This document shows positions 50,072-57,961 of a stretch of DNA of 60,059 bases, piece by piece (positions within the stretch are counted from its first letter, which is position 1; the number at the start of each line of letters is the position of its first letter). A program made the position numbers and the translations under genes. The DNA is from an uncultured Clostridia bacterium. Lineage in GTDB: Bacteria > Bacillota > Clostridia > Christensenellales > Pumilibacteraceae. The DNA lies in contig CAKQDN010000006.1 in NCBI GenBank assembly GCA_934229275.1, forward strand, positions 1-60,059, read 5' to 3'. The notes below the pieces were generated by a model that saw only the letters and a list, made by a program, of their open reading frames with translations, did no database searches and was not told the origin of the DNA.

Positions 50072-50812
50072 ATGAACACACTGATGATTTTATTTCTCGC
50101 AACCATACTGGTTATGGGCATATTCTGCCTGGTCATTTTATGCCGCGACATTGTAATCGATTCGATGGATCGTCGCAAAGAGAAAAAGAACAAATCCGAA
50201 AATCGCGATGTCGCACCGCTCCAAAATAAGGTCGATGCGGAAAAAATTCAGGTAACGGATCAAACGAAAATCGACAATCAAACCGAAAACAAGCAAGATG
50301 ATAACGCCGAAAATAACGAACAGAAAGGTCAGATTGTCGCCGGAAACGTCGTTTTCGACGCTTCCGAAACCACTCTCGACGAAAAATATAACGCTCTTCC
50401 CAAAAAACAAAAGGGCTACTACGACGAGATAGTCAAATGCGCGTCGTCTTTCGAGGAGAGCAGACGCATCAAGAACACTTCGTACGAAGAGTATAAAATG
50501 GGCAAAAGCAGACTCGTTCGCATCAAAATCAGACGCGGCATTATCGTTTGCGAACTGATTATCCCCAACCCCGAATTCAAGAAGTTTATCGACGTCAATA
50601 AAGTGTCGGTTAAGCATGCTCCGACCATTGTTAAAGTTACCGATCAGGCAAGCCTCGATTTCGTCAAGGACAGTATCCGCATAGCGGTTGACGCCATAAA
50701 CGAAGAAAAAGAATACAAAAAAGAACAAAAGCGTCTCCGCAGAAGAGAATTGCGCGCACAAAGCGAGCAGCAGGCAACCGAACAGCAGGAAGATAAAAAA
50801 CAGGAAGAGTAA
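50072..50812 (+). CDS. Hypothetical membrane-anchored protein
   Basis: A 246-residue protein of unknown function. One N-terminal transmembrane helix (residues 2-25, LMILFLATILVMGIFCLVIL) is followed by a basic stop-transfer (RRKEKKNK), a low-complexity Asn/Gln/Glu linker (about 45-85) and a compact domain (about 100-215, YYDEIVKCASSFEESRRIK, RLVRIKIRRGIIVCELIIPNPEF). The tail is charged and glutamine-rich. The domain probably lies in the cytoplasm. AAGAAGGAG precedes the ATG. Monocistronic. Confidence 0.8.
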   Translation: MNTLMILFLATILVMGIFCLVILCRDIVIDSMDRRKEKKNKSENRDVAPLQNKVDAEKIQVTDQTKIDNQTENKQDDNAENNEQKGQIVAGNVVFDASETTLDEKYNALPKKQKGYYDEIVKCASSFEESRRIKNTSYEEYKMGKSRLVRIKIRRGIIVCELIIPNPEFKKFIDVNKVSVKHAPTIVKVTDQASLDFVKDSIRIAVDAINEEKEYKKEQKRLRRRELRAQSEQQATEQQEDKKQEE

Positions 50813-50934
50813 GATCTTTTTTCGTTCGTTTGCCGAACTTCTCTTAAGGCGGTAAAACCCGCCCGATGCTTTTCCGTGCGTAAAAATCGCGGAAAAGCGC
50901 GTTCTTTGTCCGAAGAATAATCCGAAGAATAATA

Positions 50935-50970
50935 AGAAAAAGCCCGAAGCAAATGCCTCGGACTTTTTTT
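50935..50970. terminator. Terminator between convergent genes
   Basis: Imperfect stem AAAAAG-CCGA-GC against GC-TCGG-CTTTTT with AAAT loop and T run; it serves the 50072 gene and perhaps the leftward phosphodiesterase. Confidence 0.75.
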
Positions 50971-50983
50971 ATAGTCGATGAAT

Positions 50984-51718
50984 TTATTCGTTCGTTTTAA
51001 CGGGAATGAAGTTCTCGAAAATAATGTTATCGCAGTAGGGCGCGACTCTTTCCATTTCCGTGTTGCTGCGAACCGTCCAGGCAAGGGTGGGAACACCCAA
51101 TTTGGAAACTTTTTTATTCGGCAGATCTGCAGCGTTGAAAGAGATAAAGTCGGGCGAAGAAATTTTTGCGATGCGCAGAGAGTTGAACATGAATCTTTTG
51201 AACGCCCCCGACATGTTGTTTTTGCCCATAACCATGGAAAGTTGACCGCGGATCATGCCGCTTGCGTTTTTCTTGAAATATTCCATAGAGTAGGGATTAA
51301 ACGACTGAACGGCAAATTCGCCGCTGTAAGCGGAGAGCATATCGATGACTTTTTGTTCGAGGAATCCGACTTTGCCTTCGTTTTTGATTTCGATGAGGAG
51401 CGGAACTTTTCCGTTTACGGTTTCGAGCAGTTGTTCGAAAGTGGGTATCTTTTCGTCCGTTCCTGCAAGACGAAGTTCGTCGAGTTTGTCGGGAGTGAGA
51501 TTGGAAACGTAGCCGTCGTGAGAAGTCATGCGGCTGATATTGTCGTCGTGAAAAACGATTACGGTGCCGTCGTCAATGGCTTGAACGTCCAGTTCGATGG
51601 GAAAGCCGTTTTCGCACGCGTTCCGGAATGCTGCGAGAGAATTTTCCGGCTTCTCGTCGGTGTGAAGTCCTCTGTGTGCAATGGCGCGTGTGCACAACCA
51701 CATTTTTCTGATATCCAT
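50984..51718 (-). CDS. Glycerophosphodiester phosphodiesterase
   Basis: Cytoplasmic TIM-barrel enzyme releasing glycerol 3-phosphate from deacylated phospholipids. The signature is present: IAHRGLHTDEKPENSLAAF in the first 30 residues (catalytic His in AHRG, metal Glu in PENS), ELDVQAIDDGTVIVFHD with the second His, and LIEIKNE. 244 residues, GDPD length. The start is ATG 51718 with GGAGG upstream. It has its own promoter. Confidence 0.94.
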   Translation of the reverse strand: MDIRKMWLCTRAIAHRGLHTDEKPENSLAAFRNACENGFPIELDVQAIDDGTVIVFHDDNISRMTSHDGYVSNLTPDKLDELRLAGTDEKIPTFEQLLETVNGKVPLLIEIKNEGKVGFLEQKVIDMLSAYSGEFAVQSFNPYSMEYFKKNASGMIRGQLSMVMGKNNMSGAFKRFMFNSLRIAKISSPDFISFNAADLPNKKVSKLGVPTLAWTVRSNTEMERVAPYCDNIIFENFIPVKTNE

Positions 51719-51758
51719 TTTATCCTCCAAGTTTACGCATTACCTAATATACACTGTA

Positions 51759-51787
51759 ATTATATAGTATTTTCACAAAAAAATCAA
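51759..51787 (-). promoter_or_regulatory. Promoter of the glycerophosphodiesterase gene
   Basis: Minus strand TTGATT (51782-51787), 17-bp spacer, TATAAT (51759-51764). Confidence 0.8.
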
Positions 51788-51857
51788 TAGATTAGAGCAA
51801 CGTATGCAATCGAAATTTTTATTTTTACTAATATTTTGCGTAGTATGACCAAAATAT

Positions 51858-51886
51858 TTGCTTTTTAACGCTTAAACCGCTATAAT
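51858..51886 (+). promoter_or_regulatory. Promoter giving a leaderless lepA mRNA
   Basis: TTGCTT (51858-51863), 17-bp spacer, exact TATAAT (51881-51886). Seven bases then the ATG at 51894; predicted +1 is 51893 or 51894. Confidence 0.75.
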
Positions 51887-51893
51887 ATTTAGC

Positions 51894-53696
51894 ATGGATA
51901 AACAGAAAAACATCAGAAACTTTTGCATAATAGCACACATAGATCACGGAAAATCCACGCTTGCCGACCGCCTTATCGAATATACCGGAACGCTTGCAAA
52001 GCGCGAACTTTCGGATCAACTTCTCGATTCCATGGACATCGAACGCGAGCGCGGAATCACCATAAAACTCGCTCCGGTGAAAATGAATTATAATCTCGAC
52101 GGCGTCGATTACGAACTCAATCTCATAGACACGCCCGGTCACGTGGACTTTACTTACGAAGTTTCGCGTTCGCTCGCCGCGTGCGAAGGCGCCGTGCTTA
52201 TAGTGGACGCAACGCAGGGCGTCGAAGCGCAAACGCTTGCCAACGTGTATATTGCCGTGGACAACGACCTCGAAATTCTGCCGGTAATCAATAAAATCGA
52301 TTTGCCTTCCGCAAGACCGGAAGAGGTTCGCGCGGAAATAGAGGACGTTATCGGCATAGACGCGTCTATGGCACCGCTGGTCAGTGCGAAAGAAGGAATC
52401 GGAATAAAGGACGTTCTCGATCAGGTAGTGGCAGCAGTTCCGCCGCCCTCGGGTGACGTAAACGCACCGCTCAAAGCACTAATTTTCGATTCGTATTATG
52501 ATAATTATAAAGGTGCGGTTTGTCTTATTCGCGTTAAAGACGGCAAAATCAAAGTGGGCGACCGGATGCAGATTATGAGCAACGGCAAACAGTACGACGT
52601 CGTGGAAGTGGGCGTATTCCAGCCCAAGCCCGTTCCGACCGAATGCTTGCAGGCGGGCGAAGTCGGCTACGTTTGCGGTAGTATCAAAAACGTTTCCGAT
52701 TGCGCTCCGGGCGACACGATAACGCTTGCCGACAATCCGACGAAAACGCCGTGCCCCGGATATAAAAAAGTTCAGCCGGTCGTGTTCTGCGGAATTTATC
52801 CCGTGGACGGCTCACACTACGACGACCTTAAAGACGCACTCGAAAAACTGCGGTTAAACGACGCTTCGCTCTCGTTCGAACCCGAAGTTTCCGTGGCTCT
52901 CGGATTCGGTTTCCGTTGCGGATTTCTGGGACTTCTGCACATGGAAATCATCGAAGAGCGGCTTGAGCGCGAATTCAATCTCGATCTTATTACGACCGCT
53001 CCCGGCGTTAATTATAAAGTGAAGAAAACAAACGGCGAAGAACTCACGGTCACAAACCCGAGCAATCTTCCGCCCGTTCCCGAAATCGAATACATCGAAG
53101 AGCCTGTCGTAACCGCGCACATCTATACGCCGCCGGAATACATCGGCTCCATTATGGAATTGTGCCAGGATAAACGCGGCGAGTATATCGACATGGTATA
53201 TCTGGATAAAACACGCGTTCGCATGCACTACGAGATTCCGCTCAACGAAATCGTGTACGACTTTTTCGACGGGCTGAAATCGAGAACGCGCGGCTATGCA
53301 AGTCTTGATTACGAAATAAAGGGATATAAGGCGAGCGACCTCGTAAAACTCGATATTCTTCTCAATAACGACGTATGCGACGCTTTAAGTATTATCGTTC
53401 ATCGCGATAAAGCATACGCAAGAGGAAGAAGCATCGCCGAAAAACTCAAAGACGTAATTCCGCGTCAGATGTTTGAAATACCCATTCAGGCGGCTATCGG
53501 CGGCAAGGTCATTGCCAGAGAAACGGTTAAAGCGCTGCGTAAAGACGTGCTAGCCAAGTGCTACGGCGGCGACATCACCCGAAAGAAAAAACTGCTCGAA
53601 AAACAGAAGGAAGGCAAAAAGCGCATGCGTCAGGTAGGCTCCGTGGAAGTCCCGAGCGAAGCGTTTATGTCCGTTCTTAAACTGGATAACAAATGA
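51894..53696 (+). CDS. lepA: Elongation factor 4 (LepA)
   Basis: Ribosome-associated translational GTPase. G1 AHIDHGKSTL at residues 14-23, G2 RGITIK, G3 DTPGHVDF, G4 NKID, then EF-Tu-like domain II and LepA-specific C-terminal segments (YKASDLVKLDILLN and GGDITRKKKLLEKQKEGKKRMR). 600 residues, exact family length. No ribosome binding site: the bases before the ATG (ATTTAGC) are the spacer to the -10, so the message should be leaderless. It overlaps hemW by ATGA, the classic lepA-hemW pair. Confidence 0.96.
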   Translation: MDKQKNIRNFCIIAHIDHGKSTLADRLIEYTGTLAKRELSDQLLDSMDIERERGITIKLAPVKMNYNLDGVDYELNLIDTPGHVDFTYEVSRSLAACEGAVLIVDATQGVEAQTLANVYIAVDNDLEILPVINKIDLPSARPEEVRAEIEDVIGIDASMAPLVSAKEGIGIKDVLDQVVAAVPPPSGDVNAPLKALIFDSYYDNYKGAVCLIRVKDGKIKVGDRMQIMSNGKQYDVVEVGVFQPKPVPTECLQAGEVGYVCGSIKNVSDCAPGDTITLADNPTKTPCPGYKKVQPVVFCGIYPVDGSHYDDLKDALEKLRLNDASLSFEPEVSVALGFGFRCGFLGLLHMEIIEERLEREFNLDLITTAPGVNYKVKKTNGEELTVTNPSNLPPVPEIEYIEEPVVTAHIYTPPEYIGSIMELCQDKRGEYIDMVYLDKTRVRMHYEIPLNEIVYDFFDGLKSRTRGYASLDYEIKGYKASDLVKLDILLNNDVCDALSIIVHRDKAYARGRSIAEKLKDVIPRQMFEIPIQAAIGGKVIARETVKALRKDVLAKCYGGDITRKKKLLEKQKEGKKRMRQVGSVEVPSEAFMSVLKLDNK

Positions 53697-54784
53697 CGAA
53701 CGTCGGAGTATACGTTCACGTCCCGTTTTGTAAGGCGAAATGCCGCTACTGCTCTTTCGTGTCTACCGTAAATCCATCGGGACAATCGCTTTACGTCGGG
53801 CGCGTAACCGAAGAAATAGCGTCGTTTCGCGACGGGCTTAAAGCCGATACGGTCTACTTCGGCGGAGGAACGCCGTCGTGCCTTTATCCGGGCGCTTTGA
53901 CCGAGATATTTGCGGCGATTAAAAACAAATTCGCAGTAACCGGCAATGCGGAAATAACCTGCGAAGCCAATCCCGAATCCGCAACCCCGGAGTTTTTGGA
54001 AGAATGTCTGAAAATCGGCGTGAACCGATTGAGTTTCGGGCTTCAGTGCGCCGACGACGGTGTGCTTAAAAAAGCAGGACGACTGCACGATGTCGCCGCT
54101 TTCGTTCGTGCAGTGCGAATGGCTAAACTCTCGGGAATAAGCAATATATCTGCCGATTTTATTATCGGACTCGAGGGTGAAACGCGCGATATTCTTAAAA
54201 AAACGCTTGACCTGATAGTAGAAAACGATATCCGGCACGTTTCGGCTTATTCGCTGTCGGTCGAAAAAGGAAGCATTATGTTCCGCTCCGATTATCGACC
54301 GGACGAGGATGCGATGGCGGACGACTATGCTTTTGCGGTCGATTATTTAAGACAGGCAGGCTTTTCCCGGTACGAGGTCAGCAATTTTTCAAAAAACGGG
54401 CAAATAAGCCGCCACAACTACAAATACTGGACGCACGCTCCGTACGTCGGATTCGGTCCGTCCGCCCATTCTTATTACGATAACTATCGCGTTGCCAATA
54501 CGGATAATATCGCGGCATATTTATCGGGCAGGAACGAGATAACGAAAGAATTTATTGACCTCGATCAGAAAAGAGAGGAAACCGTCATGTTGCGCCTGCG
54601 CCTTGCCGAAGGACTTAATTTATCGGAGTACGAAAAAGAGTTCGGAGAGGATTTATTAAAACAGAAAAGCGCGGAAGTGAAAAAACTTTTAGGTCTCGGA
54701 GTTATAGGAATAAACGGCGAAAGGCTGTTTGTAACGGATAAAGGCGAATATGTGCTTAACAGCATAATTACGGAGTTGATATGA
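53693..54784 (+). CDS. hemW: Radical SAM protein HemW (heme chaperone-like)
   Basis: Radical SAM family member related to oxygen-independent coproporphyrinogen oxidase; HemW binds heme and aids its insertion into proteins. The cluster motif is CKAKCRYC (CxxxCxxC) in YVHVPFCKAKCRYC near residues 7-20, followed by YFGGGTPS and SFGLQCAD. The C-terminal HemN-type domain has YWTHAPYVGFGPSAHS. 363 residues, HemW length. There is no extra N-terminal extension as in true HemN. Next gene overlaps by ATGA. Confidence 0.93.
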   Translation: MTNVGVYVHVPFCKAKCRYCSFVSTVNPSGQSLYVGRVTEEIASFRDGLKADTVYFGGGTPSCLYPGALTEIFAAIKNKFAVTGNAEITCEANPESATPEFLEECLKIGVNRLSFGLQCADDGVLKKAGRLHDVAAFVRAVRMAKLSGISNISADFIIGLEGETRDILKKTLDLIVENDIRHVSAYSLSVEKGSIMFRSDYRPDEDAMADDYAFAVDYLRQAGFSRYEVSNFSKNGQISRHNYKYWTHAPYVGFGPSAHSYYDNYRVANTDNIAAYLSGRNEITKEFIDLDQKREETVMLRLRLAEGLNLSEYEKEFGEDLLKQKSAEVKKLLGLGVIGINGERLFVTDKGEYVLNSIITELI

Positions 54785-54954
54785 ACGAAAACAAAGAAAA
54801 AACGGCTGCGGAAATTTCCGCCGAGCGCGTACGCCTGAAAGCGGAAAAGCAGGAACGGGAAAAGAATAAGAATAAAAAAGAAGTCGACGATTTCAAACGC
54901 CGTTATTTCGTGTTGTACGACGACGTTAAAATCAGTTACAAAGAAGATTGGTGA
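54781..54954 (+). CDS. Small charged hypothetical protein after hemW
   Basis: A 57-residue frame starting MNENKEKTAAEI, a Lys/Glu-rich helix (residues 5-40), ending in an aromatic segment (RRYFVLYDDV) and DW. Its ATG overlaps the hemW stop (ATGA), the arrangement used by true operon members in this window, so it is probably translated. Not recognised; too short for domain inference. Confidence 0.6.
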   Translation: MNENKEKTAAEISAERVRLKAEKQEREKNKNKKEVDDFKRRYFVLYDDVKISYKEDW

Positions 54955-55039
54955 AAAAAGTTCGGTTTTTGCCGATATTTTTCCGGAAAGAAAAAGCATA
55001 ACCGCGAAAATACGGTAATGCTCATATTAAATGTATATT

Positions 55040-55078
55040 AACGTCGAAAAATGTCTTTTAAAGTTTTCGGCGTTTTTT
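55040..55078 (+). terminator. Terminator of the lepA-hemW operon
   Basis: AACGTCGAAAA (55040-55050) pairs with TTTTCGGCGTT (55064-55074), then a T run. A weaker hairpin GCAT-ACCG/CGGT-ATGC lies just before it at about 54996-55021. Confidence 0.8.
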
Positions 55079-55091
55079 GCTGCTTCGTTCG

Positions 55092-55100
55092 TGCTATAAT
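55092..55100 (+). promoter_or_regulatory. Extended -10 promoter of the 55127 gene
   Basis: TGC directly before exact TATAAT (55095-55100). The -35 is only a T run from the preceding terminator. Confidence 0.6.
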
Positions 55101-55126
55101 GAACGTATCACAGGGAGGATGTTATA

Positions 55127-55594
55127 ATGAACAAGCAGATGAAAGACGAGATCGTTAAAGCGAGAAAAGATATGAAAGACGAAGCCAATCTCAAAAAGCG
55201 TGCCGCACTTGCAAGAGAACGGCTTAAAATGGGTTACTGGACACAACTTGCGATCGAAAGAGCGGATTTCCTGAAAAGAGAAGGCGATACGCCCGAAAAC
55301 AGAATGAAAATACAAAGCATACAGCGGTCGAGATTTTTAAGAGAGAATCTCGATTATGCGCAGGGCGATTCTGTAAGCGAAACCGAGAAATTATATCTTA
55401 GGGTGTGCTATATTTTAGATAAAGACGAAGACACGGCAAATCCTATAGGTCAACTCATCGATTACGATAAATACAATTCGCTTGACGAAAGCGGAAAACA
55501 GCGTTACGTGCTTACGCTTGCCCGTCAGTATAACGAACTGAAAGAACGCTATTATCAGGAAAGAATGATTAAATCGGATAAAACCGTTGGCTAA
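55127..55594 (+). CDS. Hypothetical 155-residue helical protein
   Basis: A soluble, highly charged protein predicted to be mostly helical (DEIVKARKDMKDEANLKKRA, LARERLKMGYWTQLAIE). Conserved-looking Trp, Tyr and proline positions appear in the second half (NPIGQLIDYDKYNSL). No known domain. GGGAGGA ribosome site and an extended -10 promoter argue that it is real. It precedes pcrA, which has its own promoter, so a functional link is not implied. Confidence 0.75.
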   Translation: MNKQMKDEIVKARKDMKDEANLKKRAALARERLKMGYWTQLAIERADFLKREGDTPENRMKIQSIQRSRFLRENLDYAQGDSVSETEKLYLRVCYILDKDEDTANPIGQLIDYDKYNSLDESGKQRYVLTLARQYNELKERYYQERMIKSDKTVG

Positions 55595-55599
55595 TTGAT

Positions 55600-55628
55600 T
55601 TGACTTACGACGCTCTTTTTGATAAAAT
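55600..55628 (+). promoter_or_regulatory. Promoter of pcrA-ligA
   Basis: TTGACT (55600-55605), 17-bp spacer, TAAAAT (55623-55628), with AGAGGA before the pcrA ATG. Confidence 0.8.
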
Positions 55629-55649
55629 ATAATAAGAGGAAAAGAGCGA

Positions 55650-57959
55650 ATGAATTTTGATCTCGGAACGTTGAATAAAGAACAACTTGCGCCCGTTCTG
55701 GACACGGAGGGAGCGGTTTTGGTTACTGCCGGAGCAGGCAGCGGAAAAACGCGTCTGCTTACGCACAGAATTGCCTATATTATTGCGGAAGGAAAAGCCG
55801 AACGTTATAATATTCTTGCCATAACCTTTACGAACAAGGCTGCAAACGAGATGCGCGAAAGGCTGTCGAAAATGGTGGACAGAGCGGACGAAATATGGAT
55901 ATTTACGTTTCATGCGCTCTGCGTTCGTATTCTGCGCAAATTCATCGGCAAAATAGACGGATACAACTCCAATTTTTCCATTTACGGAGAAAACGAAAAA
56001 AGTAACGCGGTCAAGAGAATTCTCAAAGACTTTGCCGAAAAAGGCAAGATAACCGGGGAAGTTTCCGACTACGAAAAGTCGGTTATTTACGGTATTTCCA
56101 AAGCCAAAGAGCAGGGAATGACGCCCGACGAATATCTTGCCGTGAATAAATTCATGAAAGATATCGGCGTAATATACGAAGCGTATAAAGCGTACGAAAT
56201 CGCGAAGAAAAACGCAAACGCGCTCGACTACGACGATTTGCTGCTGTATGCCCGCGACCTTCTTAAAAACGACGAAGAAGCGAGAGAATACTATCAGAGA
56301 AAGTTCAAGTATATCCACATCGACGAGTTTCAGGATACGAACGCCGTTCAGTACGAGATAGCCGCACTGCTCGCCGGCGGTTACGGAAACATATTTGCCG
56401 TGGGTGACGAAGATCAGAGTATATACGGTTGGAGAGGCGCGGATTTTCGCAATATTTTCAATTTTCAGCGCGATTTTAACTGCAAAGTGTACAAACTCGA
56501 ACAAAACTATCGCTCGACGCAGAACATTCTCGACGTAGCGAATAAAATAATCGCGAACAATTCCACTCGTCTGGATAAAGTGCTTTGGACGAGTAACGTC
56601 AAAGGCGCCGACGTTGAGTGTTACAGGGCAAAAACCGACCGCGAAGAAGTGAATTACGTCATCAAAAACATTGCGAGAATGACGCAATATAACGACTACA
56701 CATACAGCGATTTTGCGATACTCATGCGCGTAAACTCGCTTTCGCGCCCGTTCGAAGAAAGTTTGCTGGCGTACAATGTCCCGTACAGGGTTTACGGCGG
56801 TTTCAAGTTCTACGAACGAAAGGAAATCAAAGATATTCTTGCTTATATGCGACTCATGGTAAACCCGTCCGACATAGAAGCGCTTCTTCGCATAGTCAAT
56901 TTTCCCAAGCGCGGAATAGGCGACGCTACCATCGGTCAACTAATGAATTACTCTGCCGTTACTGGAATATCTTTATATGACGTGATCATCGGAGCGGATA
57001 AAAACGAGGATTTGCCGCTCAAAATAACAAAAAAACTGACCAATCTATGTGAAACGCTCAAATGCTTCGAAAACGCTCACGCAACCGGAGCAAGCGTTGC
57101 GCAACTCGGCAAATATATAGTCAAAGTAATCAATCTCAAAGAATACTACGGCGGTGACGACGACGAAAACGTCAATCGCCGCATGAACATAAAAGAATTG
57201 CTTTCCGGCATGGAAGAATTCGATAAAAATAACGGCGGTACACTCGAAGACTATCTGCAAAGCGTGTCGCTCTACAGCGATACCGACGAAGCGGACGACG
57301 CAAGTTCGGTTACCATCAGCACCGTGCACAGCGCAAAAGGACTGGAATTCAAAGTCGTGTTCATCGTAGGCGCAGAAGAGGGCATTTTTCCTGCCGCGCC
57401 GCGCGCAGACGAAGGTGACGACGTCGAAGAAGAACGCCGGCTTATGTACGTCGCCGTGACGAGAGCCATGGAAAAACTGTTTATCACATACACAGATTCG
57501 CGTTTCCGTTTCAATAAAGTACAAATGTCGGCGCCCAGTCGATTCTTAACGGAAGCCGGATTTAAATTGAGTAAACCGCAGGAGTCCGACCCGACCCGTC
57601 AATCGCGTGCATACGGAGGCTACGGCGGTTACGGCGGATATTCGAAAGAATACGGAAGAAGCGGAACTTATCGCGGCGAGCGCAGTTATTCGAAGTCGGG
57701 CGACGACCGCTATAACAGAGAAGAAGTCCCGGCATACTCGTCTTACGAGCCGCATAAAATCTCGGAAACGGCTAAGAAAAAGGACTTTTCGGCTTTCCGT
57801 GAAGGCGTTCGGGTAAAACACAATAAGTTCGGACTCGGAACGATCACCGCAATTAAAGGCAGCGGAGATAACACGTATGCCGAAGTGTTTTTCGATAATA
57901 TCGGCAAACTCAATCTGATGCTTGCGTACGCGCCGCTCGAAATAGCGCGTCAGGAGTAA
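55650..57959 (+). CDS. pcrA: ATP-dependent DNA helicase PcrA/UvrD
   Basis: Superfamily 1A 3'-5' helicase for repair, rolling-circle replication and removing RecA. Walker A GAGSGKTRLLTHRI near residues 28-41, Walker B DEFQDTN, motif III GDEDQSIYGWRGAD, motif IV LEQNYRST, motif V VTISTVHSAKGLEFKVVF, motif VI EEERRLMYVAVTRAM. A Gly/Tyr/Arg-rich linker (about 650-700) precedes the C-terminal Tudor-like domain (GVRVKHNKFGLGTI), which in PcrA binds RNA polymerase. 769 residues. Two bases separate it from ligA, the usual pair. Confidence 0.97.
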   Translation: MNFDLGTLNKEQLAPVLDTEGAVLVTAGAGSGKTRLLTHRIAYIIAEGKAERYNILAITFTNKAANEMRERLSKMVDRADEIWIFTFHALCVRILRKFIGKIDGYNSNFSIYGENEKSNAVKRILKDFAEKGKITGEVSDYEKSVIYGISKAKEQGMTPDEYLAVNKFMKDIGVIYEAYKAYEIAKKNANALDYDDLLLYARDLLKNDEEAREYYQRKFKYIHIDEFQDTNAVQYEIAALLAGGYGNIFAVGDEDQSIYGWRGADFRNIFNFQRDFNCKVYKLEQNYRSTQNILDVANKIIANNSTRLDKVLWTSNVKGADVECYRAKTDREEVNYVIKNIARMTQYNDYTYSDFAILMRVNSLSRPFEESLLAYNVPYRVYGGFKFYERKEIKDILAYMRLMVNPSDIEALLRIVNFPKRGIGDATIGQLMNYSAVTGISLYDVIIGADKNEDLPLKITKKLTNLCETLKCFENAHATGASVAQLGKYIVKVINLKEYYGGDDDENVNRRMNIKELLSGMEEFDKNNGGTLEDYLQSVSLYSDTDEADDASSVTISTVHSAKGLEFKVVFIVGAEEGIFPAAPRADEGDDVEEERRLMYVAVTRAMEKLFITYTDSRFRFNKVQMSAPSRFLTEAGFKLSKPQESDPTRQSRAYGGYGGYGGYSKEYGRSGTYRGERSYSKSGDDRYNREEVPAYSSYEPHKISETAKKKDFSAFREGVRVKHNKFGLGTITAIKGSGDNTYAEVFFDNIGKLNLMLAYAPLEIARQE

Positions 57960-57961
57960 TT

